Positions 34,860 through 43,504 of a DNA stretch of 64,000 nucleotides are shown in pieces; positions within the stretch are counted from its first letter, which is position 1, and each line of letters starts with the position of its first letter. The position numbers were made by a program, and so were the translations under genes. Under the pieces are notes generated by a model, which was given only the letters and a program-made list of their open reading frames with translations, did no database searches and had not been told where the DNA came from. Source of the DNA: Nocardiopsis sp. TSRI0078 (GTDB taxonomy: Bacteria; Actinomycetota; Actinomycetes; Streptosporangiales; Streptosporangiaceae); the NCBI RefSeq assembly GCF_001905145.1, contig NZ_LWLB01000036.1, positions 223,989-287,988 on the forward strand, given 5' to 3'.

Positions 34860-35456
34860 ATGGGAAGACCCCGACAGTTCGACGAGGAAAGCGTGGTCCG
34901 CGCGGCCTGCCACGAATTCTGGGCCAAGGGCTTCGACGGGACCTCCACCGCCGACCTGTGCCAGGCGACCGGACTGCCCCGCAGCAGCCTCTACAACACC
35001 TTCCACTCCAAGGAGCACCTGTTCCGCCGGGCGCTCTCGTACTACGTCAACTCCATGACCGCACGCCAGGGGGCCGTTCTCGACTCCTCCGAGGGCAGCG
35101 GGTTGGACCGGATCCGGTCGCTGCTCACCGTGATCGTGGAGGACGAGGCGGCCAACCAAGAGAGCGGTCGCAGCGCGGGGTGCTTCACCGTCAACACCAT
35201 CACCACGATCGCCTCCCGCAATCCCGACATCGCCCGGGTGGTGGAGGCCGACCTGGACAAGCGCCTGTCCTCCCTGCGCCTGACCGTCATGGACGGCCAG
35301 CTCGACGGCTCCATCGCAGCCGACCGCGACCCCGCGGACCTGGCCTGGTACGTGACCTCGCTCGTCTCCGGCATGAGGGTCGCGGCCCAGTCGGGCGCCG
35401 GGCGCCGGGCACTGGAGGGCATCGCCTCGACCGGGATCGCGGCGCTCAGGCCCTGA
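34860..35456 (+). CDS. TetR-family repressor of the downstream MFS exporter
   Basis: A 198-residue protein with an N-terminal HTH (GRPRQFDEESVVRAACHEFW, TSTADLCQATGLPRSSLYNT) and a TetR C-terminal domain with the AGCFTVNTITTIA segment seen in the AcrR/YcdC-like group. The MFS gene starts 167 bases downstream on the same strand, with an inverted repeat just before it. The arrangement suggests drug-responsive control of export and autoregulation. Confidence 0.85.
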   Translation: MGRPRQFDEESVVRAACHEFWAKGFDGTSTADLCQATGLPRSSLYNTFHSKEHLFRRALSYYVNSMTARQGAVLDSSEGSGLDRIRSLLTVIVEDEAANQESGRSAGCFTVNTITTIASRNPDIARVVEADLDKRLSSLRLTVMDGQLDGSIAADRDPADLAWYVTSLVSGMRVAAQSGAGRRALEGIASTGIAALRP

Positions 35457-35585
35457 CCCCGCCCCACCGCCCTCTCTCCCCACTCCCACCCCCGCCGACA
35501 CGCACACGCTGACGCCCTGACCCGTGTCGGCGACCGGTGCCGGCGCGACCGGCCCTGTTCCCGCCGTGGTTCCTCGTGCGCTCCA

Positions 35586-35609
35586 GTTTTGTTCTGATCG
35601 ATCCAAAAC
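35586..35609. promoter_or_regulatory. Inverted repeat before MFS gene, candidate TetR operator
   Basis: GTTTTG-N12-CAAAAC is centred 26 bases before the MFS start, with GATCGATC inside. It is AT-rich compared with its surroundings. A loosely related string (GATCAGTCCATAAA) lies 30 bases before the tetR start, so both promoters may share control. Confidence 0.45.
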
Positions 35610-35622
35610 AAGAGAGAGAATC

Positions 35623-36864
35623 ATGCCCAGATCCGTCCACCTCCTGGCGCTCGGCATCTTCGCCATGGTCACCAGTGAACTCCTCGTCGGCGGGCTCATG
35701 CCGCAGATGTCCGAGGACCTGGGGGTCACCATCCCGCAGATCGGCTACCTGATCACCGCGTTCGCGCTGGCCATGGCGCTCGGCGGTCCGCCGGCGACCC
35801 TCGCGGTACTGCGGCTGCGTACCGACCGCGCACTACTGGTGCTGTTCCTCGTCTTCCTCGTCGGCAACGCCCTGGCGGCCGTCTCCCACTCCTACTGGCT
35901 CATGCTCGTCGCCCGGGTCGTCACCGGAGCCGCCTCCGGCGCGTTCTTCGGTGTCGCCCTGTCCGCCGTCGCCCAGGTCACCGCGCCGCACCTGCGCGGA
36001 CGCGCCACCGGTGCCGCGCTCCAGGGCCTGATGGTGGGCACCCTGCTCGGCCTGCCCCTGTCCACTCTCATCGGGGGCCGGCTCGGGTGGCGGGCCGCCT
36101 TCGTCGCCGTCGGCGTGCTGACCGTGGTCGTGATGGTGGCCACCGCGCTGGCCCTGCCCCGGCTGGAAAGGGCCGGGAAGGCCGGTGACCTGCGCGGCGA
36201 ACTCACCGTGTTCCGCACGTCGCACCTGTGGGCCGTCATGGCGACCTCCACCCTCATCATCGGCGCCACCTTCGCGGCCTTCTCCTACTTCACGCCGATC
36301 CTCACCGAGGTCACCGGCTTCTCCCGGGACGTCGTGCCGCTGCTGCTCCTGGGCTACGGCGCCGCCACGGTGGTCGGCAACACCGTGGTCGGCCGCCTGG
36401 CGATGTCCCACACCGTCACCGTCATCGTCGCCGGGCTCGCGCTCAACACGGTCTTCCTGGTCGTCTTCGCCCTGTTCGCCGACCTGCCGGTCCCCGCGCT
36501 GCTGGCGATGGCGGGTGTCGGCCTGGTCGGCATCACCCTGAACCCGGCGATGGTCACCCGTGTCCAGCGCGCCGGGAACGCCCGTGCCCTGGTCAACACC
36601 GCGCACTCCTCGTTCATCACCCTGGGCGTGGTGGTCGGGTCCTGGGCCGGAGGTATGGGCATCGACGCCTTCGGCCTGCGCGCGCCGCTGTGGGTCGGCG
36701 CGGCCCTGGCCCTGATCGCCCTGCTGGCGATGGTGCCCGCCGCCCTGTCCGCGCGCAGGGTGGGGCACGAGGCCGCCGACGCCCGCGTCCCGGACCGGTC
36801 CGAACCCCGGCCGGTACCCGGAGGTTCGCTTTCCCGGGGAGCGGGCAGGGGACCTGGACAGTGA
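35623..36864 (+). CDS. MFS drug-efflux transporter (AraJ/YdhP-like)
   Basis: The 413-residue protein has 12 hydrophobic helices and starts HLLALGIFAMVTSELLVGGL, the family start shared with sugar-efflux and chloramphenicol-export permeases. The MFS motif region LRLRTDRALL follows helix 2 and RVVTGAASGAFFGVALSAVA is helix 4. A ~30-residue charged tail ends it. The ATG at 35623 follows an AGAGAGAG purine run. Likely exports a drug-like compound sensed by the upstream TetR protein. Confidence 0.85.
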   Translation: MPRSVHLLALGIFAMVTSELLVGGLMPQMSEDLGVTIPQIGYLITAFALAMALGGPPATLAVLRLRTDRALLVLFLVFLVGNALAAVSHSYWLMLVARVVTGAASGAFFGVALSAVAQVTAPHLRGRATGAALQGLMVGTLLGLPLSTLIGGRLGWRAAFVAVGVLTVVVMVATALALPRLERAGKAGDLRGELTVFRTSHLWAVMATSTLIIGATFAAFSYFTPILTEVTGFSRDVVPLLLLGYGAATVVGNTVVGRLAMSHTVTVIVAGLALNTVFLVVFALFADLPVPALLAMAGVGLVGITLNPAMVTRVQRAGNARALVNTAHSSFITLGVVVGSWAGGMGIDAFGLRAPLWVGAALALIALLAMVPAALSARRVGHEAADARVPDRSEPRPVPGGSLSRGAGRGPGQ

Positions 36865-36892
36865 CCAGCCGACACGCGGTGAGGAGGTCGAC

Positions 36893-37291
36893 ATGAGCAC
36901 GAGCTACGACGAGTTCCTGAACGAGGTCCGCGAGCTGGGTGAGTACGCCGACCGCGAGGAAGCCGACCAGGTGAGCCGTGCGGTACTCGGAGTGCTGGCG
37001 CCACGGCTTCCGGCCAACGGGGCCGAACACCTGGTCGCCCAGCTCCCGGACGAGCTCAGCGACGCGGTACGGCAGGGAGAGCTCCTCGACGCGGAGTCCT
37101 TCGGGGTCGAGGAGTTCCTCACCCGGGTGGCGGCGGCCACCGGCGCCCGTCCCAAGACCGCGGAGTGGGACGCCAGTGCGGTGCTCACCACCGTCGCCCA
37201 CAGGATCACCGGGGGCCAGCTCAACCACATCCTGAGCCAGCTCCCCTCCGGTTTCGCCGTGCTGTTCGGCAAGCCGGAGCTGAGCGACTGA
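36893..37291 (+). CDS. DUF2267 protein
   Basis: A 132-residue protein of two similar helical halves. YDEFLNEVRELGEYADREEA and LTRVAAATGARPKTAEWDAS each start a half, with APRLPANGAEHLVAQLPDEL and LNHILSQLPSGFAVLF as the matching hydrophobic helices. DUF2267 proteins are common in actinomycete stress regulons and have no known activity. ATG has a GAGGAGG site. It starts 28 bases after the MFS gene and may be cotranscribed. Confidence 0.85.
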   Translation: MSTSYDEFLNEVRELGEYADREEADQVSRAVLGVLAPRLPANGAEHLVAQLPDELSDAVRQGELLDAESFGVEEFLTRVAAATGARPKTAEWDASAVLTTVAHRITGGQLNHILSQLPSGFAVLFGKPELSD

Positions 37292-37297
37292 CCCACC

Positions 37298-37353
37298 GCG
37301 CGCCCCACCGGAGGAAAGCGCCCGCGGCACCGGGGCGTGTCCGGTGGGGCGCG
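37298..37353. terminator. Long-arm hairpin after DUF2267 gene
   Basis: Perfect 12-base arms GCGCCCCACCGG (37299-37310) and CCGGTGGGGCGC (37341-37352), with one extra pair, enclose a 30-base loop right after the DUF2267 stop. Confidence 0.6.
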
Positions 37354-37472
37354 TGGGCGCTCCACACGGAGCACACTCCGCACGGGGCCCTTCACACGGG
37401 TGCTCCACGCGGGGACGCCCGACGCGGCGGCCGCGGTCGCCGGAAGGCGGCCCGCGCACCTCGACCCGCTGT

Positions 37473-37506
37473 TATGCCTTGACGGTTATATAACCACCGA
37501 GGCATA
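37473..37506. promoter_or_regulatory. 34-base dyad operator of the ArsR gene
   Basis: A central perfect palindrome GGTTATATAACC (37484-37495) is flanked on the same axis by TATGCCT (37473-37479) and AGGCATA (37500-37506). It is strongly AT-rich and ends nine bases before the arsR-type start, so it must overlap the promoter or leader. This is the expected form of an autoregulatory ArsR site. Confidence 0.8.
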
Positions 37507-37514
37507 CTAGAGGT

Positions 37515-37838
37515 GTGCCCGATCTGTTCACCGTCCTCGCCGATCCCAGCAGACGCCGCATCCTGGACGCGCTGCGCGAGAGCGAGGGGCTGCTCGTCAA
37601 GGAGCTGGTCGCCGAGCTGGGACTGACCCAGCCGAACGTGTCCAAGCACCTGCGCGTGCTGCGTACCGCCGGGCTGGTCGCCGAGACCGCCGAGAGGCAG
37701 GGACGGCGCTACCGGCTACGGCCCGAGGCACTGCGCGGCATGGACGACTGGCTGCGCCCCTACCGGGCGTTCTGGACGAGCAGGCTGGACGATCTGGGCG
37801 ACTACCTCGACTCCACCCACCCACACGAGGAGCCGTAG
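37515..37838 (+). CDS. ArsR-family regulator (SRPBCC-associated)
   Basis: A 107-residue winged-helix protein: DPSRRRILDALRESEGLLVK, ELGLTQPNVSKHLRVLRTAG as recognition helix and RQGRRYRLRPEAL as the wing. It lacks the CxC metal site of arsenic sensors. It belongs to the group paired with AHSA1/SRPBCC genes, which here starts two bases after its stop. GTG at 37515 is the start; a large dyad lies just upstream. Confidence 0.88.
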   Translation: MPDLFTVLADPSRRRILDALRESEGLLVKELVAELGLTQPNVSKHLRVLRTAGLVAETAERQGRRYRLRPEALRGMDDWLRPYRAFWTSRLDDLGDYLDSTHPHEEP

Positions 37839-37840
37839 CC

Positions 37841-38320
37841 ATGGCCACCCAGGTCCGCGTCGACACGAGCACTCCGGGCACGCCCGTCCTGCACTTCACC
37901 CGCCGCTACCCGCATCCGCGGTCGGCGGTCTGGGCCGCCCTGACCACGGGGAAGGCGCTGAGCCGGTGGTTCCCCTGCCAGGTGGAGATCGACGCCCGCC
38001 AGGGCGGCTCCCTCACGCTGGCCTTCCCCGACGAGGAGCCGGAGACCGTGCCCGTCACCGAGTTCGACCCGCCGCGCACACTGGCGTTCCGGTGGGCCGG
38101 GGAGGACCTGCGCTGGACCCTGGAGGAGGACGGCGACGGGTGCGTGCTCAGGCTCTCCAACACCGTCGCCGACCCCGCGTGGACGGCGAACACGGCGGCC
38201 GGGTGGGACGTGTGCCTGGACGTGCTCGACGCGGTCCTCGACGGGCGGCCGCCGCTGGCCGGGGACGGCCCGGACGAGGAACGCATCGCCCACTACCGGA
38301 CCGTGCTCGGCACCGGCTAG
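37841..38320 (+). CDS. SRPBCC/AHSA1-domain protein
   Basis: A 159-residue helix-grip protein. FTRRYPHPRSAVWAALTTGK and LSRWFPCQVEID are the usual start of the AHSA1-like group, followed by VTEFDPPRTLAFRWAGEDLR and a C-terminal GWDVCLDVLDAVLDG helix. Such proteins bind small hydrophobic ligands. Cotranscribed with the ArsR gene two bases upstream and probably auto-controlled by it. Confidence 0.85.
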   Translation: MATQVRVDTSTPGTPVLHFTRRYPHPRSAVWAALTTGKALSRWFPCQVEIDARQGGSLTLAFPDEEPETVPVTEFDPPRTLAFRWAGEDLRWTLEEDGDGCVLRLSNTVADPAWTANTAAGWDVCLDVLDAVLDGRPPLAGDGPDEERIAHYRTVLGTG

Positions 38321-38390
38321 GGCCCGCTTCTTCGAACCGGGTCTTCCGCCCATGGGGTCGTCCGAGCACCCGCGGGGCCACCGGAGGCAG

Positions 38391-38423
38391 CGGCGGGTTC
38401 ACCCGTTCCCCGTGAACCCGCCG
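38391..38423. terminator. Bidirectional hairpin between convergent genes
   Basis: Perfect 12-base arms (CGGCGGGTTCAC and its complement) enclose a nine-base loop between the convergent SRPBCC and RNA-helicase genes. A second, shorter hairpin (GGGCCCG arms) lies at 38463-38485. Confidence 0.7.
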
Positions 38424-38582
38424 TGGGCGCCGAAGGCTCCCACTCTGCGTGCGCCCGGACACGGGCCCGAGCGAAGCGCGGGCCCTAGGAGAGACCGCCC
38501 AGCACGGGGAGCCCTCCGGGGCCCACGGGCCTCGGCCGCGCGGCGCCGCGCGGTCGGCGTCCGTGCCGTCCGAGCTCAGCGG

Positions 38583-40259
38583 TCACCGCGCGTCCCGGCG
38601 GACGACCGCCTTCCTCCCCTTGATGGTGCTGCCCCGCAGGGCGGCGATCACGTCGTCGGCCGCGGACTCGGGGACCTCCACCAGCGAGAAGCGGTCGGCG
38701 ATCTCGATCGCACCGATGTCGCGTCCCCGAAGGTCGGACTCCCCGGCGATCGCGCCGACCAGGTCCTGCGGCCGGATCCTGGCGCTGCGCCCGGCGCCGA
38801 CGAAGAGGCGCGCCATCCCGCCCGACGGCGGACGGCCGCGCCCTCCCGAACGTCCGGGCGCCTCGCGGCGGCCGCGCTGGTCCCGTTCGGGCCTGACCGT
38901 GATCTCCGGGATCTCCTCCTCCTCGGCCGCGGGGCCCCAGGCCTCGTGCGCCAGTTTCACCGCGGCGAGCGCCACGTCCATGACGTCGAACTCGTCGGCG
39001 AGCGTCTCGACCACGACGCGGAAGTGCTCCAGGGAGTCCCCGTCCTCCATGAGGCTCTCCTGCAGCGCGGCGCGCGTCAGCTCCAGGCGCCGGGTCCGCA
39101 TGTCGGCGATGCTCGGTACCTTCTCGATCGGGATCCGGCTCTTGGTCACCCGGGCGATGGTCTTGAGCATCCGGTGCTCGCGCGGTTCCACCAGGGTGAT
39201 GGCCACGCCCTCGCGTCCGGCCCGGCCGATCCGGCCGATCCGGTGCACGTAGGTGTCGGACGCGGAGGGCACGTTGTAGTTGACCACGTGGGTGAGCTGC
39301 TCGACGTCGAGCCCGCGCGCGGCCACGTCGGTCGCGATGAGCAGCTCCGCCGTCCCGCTCCGCAGGCGCCCCATCACGCGGTCGCGCTGCTCCTGGCTCA
39401 TGCCGCCGTGCAGCGCCTCGGCCCGGTAGCCCCGTCCGTTCATCGTCTCCGTGAGTACGTCGACCTCCTCACGCGTACGGCAGAAGACGATCGCGGCCTT
39501 GGGCGCCTCCACGTCCAGTACGCGCCCGAGCGCCGCCGGCTTGTGCGCCCGCGGAACCATGTAGGCGCTCTGCCGCACCAGCGGGCTCTCGCCCGGGGCG
39601 GTCGTCTCCCGCTTGACCTGGGCCCGGACGGGGTTGCTCAGGTGGCGCTGGGCGATCGTGTTGATGCGCTGGGGCAGGGTCGCGGAGAAGAGCACCGTCT
39701 GGCGGTCCTCCGGCGTCTCCTGGAGGATCGCCTCGATGTCCTCGGCGAACCCCATGTCGAGCATCTCGTCGGCCTCGTCGAGGACGACCATCTCCAGGGA
39801 GCGCAGGGAGAGCGTCTCCCGGCTCATGTGGTCAAGAGCACGTCCCGGAGTGGCGACCACGACGTCGGCGCCGCGCTCCAGGGCGCGGATCTGCCGTCCG
39901 ATCGGCTGCCCTCCGTAGATCGGCAGGACGCGCGCGCCCAGGACCCGGCCGTAGCGGTGAATCGCCTCCGAGACCTGGATGGCCAGCTCGCGCGTCGGCG
40001 CGAGGACCAGTGCCGTCGGATCCGGTCCCCTGTTGCCCTGGGGCAGCCGCTGGAGGATGGGAAGCGCGAACGCGGCGGTCTTGCCGGTCCCCGTCGCGGC
40101 CTGTCCGAGCAGGTCGTGGCCCTCCAGCAGGGGCGGGATGGCCTCGCGCTGGATCGGCGTGGGCTCCTCGTAGCCCAGGTCGGCGAGCGCGTCCAAAAGC
40201 TCGGTCCGTAGTGACAGATCAGAGAAACCCGTCGTGTCATCGGTTGGGGTCGGGGTCAT
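38583..40259 (-). CDS. deaD: DEAD-box ATP-dependent RNA helicase (DeaD/CsdA-like)
   Basis: The 558-residue protein has all DEAD-box motifs: Q motif PTPIQREAIPPLL, Walker A AATGTGKT (Lys about 60), PTRELA, TPGR, VLDEADEM, FSAT, TDVAARGLD and HRIGRIGRAG. A C-terminal DbpA-like RNA-binding domain (~470-555) follows an Arg/Gly linker: MARLFVGAGRSARIRPQDLV and the RGRDIGAIEIADRFSLVEV strand. It unwinds structured RNA in ribosome assembly and cold adaptation. ATG at 40259 has an AAGGAG site. Cold induction is likely by analogy but not visible. Confidence 0.92.
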   Translation of the reverse strand: MTPTPTDDTTGFSDLSLRTELLDALADLGYEEPTPIQREAIPPLLEGHDLLGQAATGTGKTAAFALPILQRLPQGNRGPDPTALVLAPTRELAIQVSEAIHRYGRVLGARVLPIYGGQPIGRQIRALERGADVVVATPGRALDHMSRETLSLRSLEMVVLDEADEMLDMGFAEDIEAILQETPEDRQTVLFSATLPQRINTIAQRHLSNPVRAQVKRETTAPGESPLVRQSAYMVPRAHKPAALGRVLDVEAPKAAIVFCRTREEVDVLTETMNGRGYRAEALHGGMSQEQRDRVMGRLRSGTAELLIATDVAARGLDVEQLTHVVNYNVPSASDTYVHRIGRIGRAGREGVAITLVEPREHRMLKTIARVTKSRIPIEKVPSIADMRTRRLELTRAALQESLMEDGDSLEHFRVVVETLADEFDVMDVALAAVKLAHEAWGPAAEEEEIPEITVRPERDQRGRREAPGRSGGRGRPPSGGMARLFVGAGRSARIRPQDLVGAIAGESDLRGRDIGAIEIADRFSLVEVPESAADDVIAALRGSTIKGRKAVVRRDAR

Positions 40260-40444
40260 GGTCGAGCTCCTTGTACCGGAAGATTCCACACGGGTCCACG
40301 CTGGTGCCCCGCCCCGCCTGCGGGACGTCAGCACTCTGCGACTACCCAGGGTCCCACTCCTACCGGCCCCGACGCCAACAGCACCGTGCGCCGCGTGACC
40401 GCGGTGGCCGGGCCGCCGCGGTCACGCGGACCGGGCCGGGCCCC

Positions 40445-42655
40445 TCACCCGCCCTCCCTGGGCCTCCAGCTCCTGCCCCGGCCCGCCTTCTTGGGCTTGC
40501 GGACCAGGGGCCGGGCGGGCTGTGCCCCGTCCTTCTCCGTGGCGACGGGGAGCCCGGTGCCGCCCTCCTCCCGGAGGGGCTGCTGTTTCCTTCCCTCCAG
40601 CCTCTCCAGACGCTCCATCCGGCCGGTGAGCGCGGGCCGTCCGGACTCGGCGGGTTTGGCGGACTCGGCGGGGGTGCCGGGGGTGTCCAGGTCGTCGGGC
40701 CGTGCGGGCCCGCGGGCGGGTCCGTCGGTCGCGGCCCTGCCCGGTTTCCCCGTGCGGGGACGGCTTCGCGGGGCGCGCGTGGGAGCCTCGGCGGGTTCCG
40801 GAGGTGCCGCGGGTGCCGCGGCCTTTACCCGTTCCACGGGCTTCGCGGACGCCACGGGAGGCACGGGAGGCACGGATGCCACGGGCTCCGAAGGCGTCGC
40901 GGGTTCTGGGGGCTCTGCTTGTTCCGCGGGTTCCGCGGACGCCGCAGGAGATACGGACGCCACGGGGGACACAGGGGTCACGGGCGCCGGCGCGGCCTGC
41001 GCTCGCGGCGCCCCGCCCGGGACCTCCACCGGTTCCTCCTCCGCGGGCGAGGAGTGCCGGTAGGCGCGGACCGCGTTCATGACCTGGTCGGCGGTGGAAC
41101 CGGGCCAGGAGTGGTGGAAGACGAGGTTGAGCGGAGGACTGGTCTCGGTGATGAGGCCGTCCTCCTCGATGACGCAGCTGCCGCCGAGCGGCCAGCGGCC
41201 CAGGACCACGGCCGTGATGCCGCGGTGCTGCCCGTGCAGCAGCAGGCCGGAGAGCGCGGTCTCGTGCCGGGGGCTGGGCGCGGCCACCAGGGCCAGGGGC
41301 GGGCGCGGTTCCTCGGTGCCCCGGTGCAGTTCGCGTTGGAGGACCGTGAGCGCCTCCTCCATGGTGCCGACCATCCGCACGGGCTCGCAGGGGTGCGCGC
41401 GCAGCAGGTCGCGCCCCCGCTCCCCCAGCAGGCGGACGGCGTCGGCCTCGGTGAGCAGTACGCGCACGGCGTCGTGGTCGAGGCGGTCGAGCGCGTTGGC
41501 GATCAGGCGCCGGGCGGCGCCGGCGGCCCCCGGGCCGGTGATCCCGAGCCCGGGCACGTGGTCGAGCTCCACCGTCACCCGCTCGTCGATGTCCTCCCCC
41601 GGGACGGGCCGGGGCGGCGGGGCCGGAAGGGCGAGGCGCCGCTGCCGGGGCACCGTGGGCACACGCGGAAGGCTCAGGCGGACGCGGGGCACGCGGACGC
41701 CGCCCCGCCCCAGGACGTATCCCCCGGCCAGGCCGGCGAAGGCCATCGCGCCGGTGAGCGCGCCGTCGGGAACCTCCACGACCAGCACCCCTCCTCCGCC
41801 CGCGTCCGCGGCGGTGCCGGCAGCGGCCTCCACGGGGCCGGTGTCGGCGTCCGCGTTCCGGGGCTGGGCGGGCGCCGGCTGCTGGGGGACGACGGTGTAG
41901 GCGACCTCCGCCCTGCGCTGGGCCGCGGCTCCCCCGTCGCGGGGTTCGCCGGACCCCGCGCCCTCCACCGTGATCTCGGGTGCGTCCTCGCCCAGGAACC
42001 CGCCGAGGTGGTCGGCGACCGCCTGGGCCCGGCGCTCGGACAGCTCCATGTTGGCCGACGCGCTTCCGCTGGGGTCGGTGTGGCCGGTGACCCGGACGAC
42101 CGTGCCGGAGTCCCCGTAGGAGGCGATCATCTCCGCCACCGGCGCCAGGTCCTCGCGCATCTGCTCGGTGAGGTCGGCCGACCCCACGGCGAAGCCGGTG
42201 ACGGTGCGCACCCGTTCGGTGGGCTGCGCGGGGAGGGACTCCTCGGAGGCGGAGGGCTCCGCGTCGTCCTCCGTGCCGCCCTCCTCCTGCCGGTCCTCGG
42301 AGACGACCGTGTCGGCGAACGCGGAGGCAGGGGCGAGTGCCACCGTGCCCACCGCGGCCGCCGCGACGACCTGCAGGGGCCCCAGGGGGCGCAGCCGCCG
42401 GGGGGCACCGCGCAGGCGGGCGAGGGCCTCCACGGCCAGACCGGCCGCGTACAGGCCCCACAGCGCCCACAGCACGGTGATGAGCAGGGCGGTGGGCACA
42501 CCCGGCGGCAGCCGCCATCCGCGCAGGTGGGCGGCGGCCAGGGCCCACGAATCCGGCAGCTCCGGCCAGGGCAGGTGCCACAGGAGCAGGTAGGGAACAC
42601 CGGTCAGGACCGCTGCGGTGAGCAGGACCGCGCTCAGCCGTCGGATGTGGGACAT
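40445..42655 (-). CDS. Tad-locus membrane protein with OmpA-like peptidoglycan-binding domain
   Basis: The 736-residue protein has an N-terminal TM (RLSAVLLTAAVLTGVPYLLL), a second TM pair (LLITVLWALWGLYAAGLAVE; LQVVAAAAVGTVALAPASAF), then an OmpA-C domain at ~140-245 with VRVTGHTDPSGSAS and NMELSERRAQAVADHL plus QRRAEV, which keep the Asp and Arg that bind diaminopimelate. Further TM (~300), a globular part with SHS and a Pro/Ala-rich C-terminal tail follow. Streptomyces Tad loci carry a related protein with LysM in place of OmpA, as I recall. It probably anchors the pilus machine to peptidoglycan. Confidence 0.65.
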   Translation of the reverse strand: MSHIRRLSAVLLTAAVLTGVPYLLLWHLPWPELPDSWALAAAHLRGWRLPPGVPTALLITVLWALWGLYAAGLAVEALARLRGAPRRLRPLGPLQVVAAAAVGTVALAPASAFADTVVSEDRQEEGGTEDDAEPSASEESLPAQPTERVRTVTGFAVGSADLTEQMREDLAPVAEMIASYGDSGTVVRVTGHTDPSGSASANMELSERRAQAVADHLGGFLGEDAPEITVEGAGSGEPRDGGAAAQRRAEVAYTVVPQQPAPAQPRNADADTGPVEAAAGTAADAGGGGVLVVEVPDGALTGAMAFAGLAGGYVLGRGGVRVPRVRLSLPRVPTVPRQRRLALPAPPPRPVPGEDIDERVTVELDHVPGLGITGPGAAGAARRLIANALDRLDHDAVRVLLTEADAVRLLGERGRDLLRAHPCEPVRMVGTMEEALTVLQRELHRGTEEPRPPLALVAAPSPRHETALSGLLLHGQHRGITAVVLGRWPLGGSCVIEEDGLITETSPPLNLVFHHSWPGSTADQVMNAVRAYRHSSPAEEEPVEVPGGAPRAQAAPAPVTPVSPVASVSPAASAEPAEQAEPPEPATPSEPVASVPPVPPVASAKPVERVKAAAPAAPPEPAEAPTRAPRSRPRTGKPGRAATDGPARGPARPDDLDTPGTPAESAKPAESGRPALTGRMERLERLEGRKQQPLREEGGTGLPVATEKDGAQPARPLVRKPKKAGRGRSWRPREGG

Positions 42656-42671
42656 GTCCGCCTCACAGGAG

Positions 42672-43073
42672 CTAGGGGATCGGCTGGGTGTGGGGACGTG
42701 CGGTGGCCGTGGCGTCGACGGTGGTCGAACCCATCGGCATGAGGGTGAAGGAGTAGGGGACCGAGCAGGTCACGGTCACCGTGTCGCCGCTGACCGCGAC
42801 CGTCCCGGTGGCACCGGCGGCGCTGAGGAAGGACCGCGCGGCGGCGGAGGCCGCCGCGGGGTCGAGGGCGACCTCGTCCGTGCCCTCGCGGTAGGCGGAC
42901 CAGTCGAGCTGCTGGGCGCCCGCGCGGGCCGCCTCCTGGGCCAGGACGGCGGCCTCGTTGCGGGCGCGCAGCACGCCTCCGCCGTCGGTGACCAGGCCCA
43001 GGCACAGCAGGAAGGCCGACGCCATGACGGCGACGAACGCCGAGACCTGGCCCCTGTCGTCCGTACGTCTCAC
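42672..43073 (-). CDS. TadG-like pilus-associated protein
   Basis: A 133-residue protein with a DDRGQVSAFVAVMASAFLLC start, a class III-like signal/TM typical of TadE/TadG and Rv3654c-like proteins, followed by a short extracytoplasmic part with a variable DGGGVLRARNEAAVLAQEAA helix. It lacks the von Willebrand domain of large TadG proteins. The GTG start overlaps the preceding gene (GTGA). Confidence 0.72.
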   Translation of the reverse strand: MRRTDDRGQVSAFVAVMASAFLLCLGLVTDGGGVLRARNEAAVLAQEAARAGAQQLDWSAYREGTDEVALDPAAASAAARSFLSAAGATGTVAVSGDTVTVTCSVPYSFTLMPMGSTTVDATATARPHTQPIP

Positions 43074-43504
43074 GGCTGCCCCCTGAAGGTGTCCACGACG
43101 ACCGTCGCGTCCCCGGTGACCGTGTAGGTCCCCGGAACGCCCAGGCCGGTCAGTCCGTCCAGTCCGACGCGGCACTCGACCACGGCGGTGACCGCCCCTC
43201 CGGGGGTCAGTCCGCCGTGGTCGAGGGTGACGGTGTGGTCGCCGCACGCCAGGCCGTTCTCGGCCAGGGAACTCGCCGCGGTACTCGATGCGGCCGCCTC
43301 CGCGGCGGCCGCCGTGCGCTCCAGCGAGGCCGCGCGCGCGGCGGAGTGCGCCACTTGGTCGGCGGTGGAGCCGGCGTCCACCACCCTCCCGGCGAGCACC
43401 ATGAGGAGCGCGAACGCCAGGAGGGCGGGGGTGAGGAGCACCAGCTCCACCGAGGCCGACCCGCGGTCGCCGCGCCCGGGGCCCATGGAGTGTGCAGGAC
43501 TCAC
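43070..43504 (-). CDS. TadE-like pseudopilin (second copy)
   Basis: The 144-residue protein has the TadE-type signal GDRGSASVELVLLTPALLAF with the conserved Glu of pseudopilins, then a helix AADQVAHSAAR-type segment and a beta-rich tail with two Cys (ACGDHTVTL; VVECRVGL) that may form a disulfide. It overlaps both neighbours by four bases. It is probably a minor pilin. Confidence 0.78.
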   Translation of the reverse strand: MSPAHSMGPGRGDRGSASVELVLLTPALLAFALLMVLAGRVVDAGSTADQVAHSAARAASLERTAAAAEAAASSTAASSLAENGLACGDHTVTLDHGGLTPGGAVTAVVECRVGLDGLTGLGVPGTYTVTGDATVVVDTFRGQP

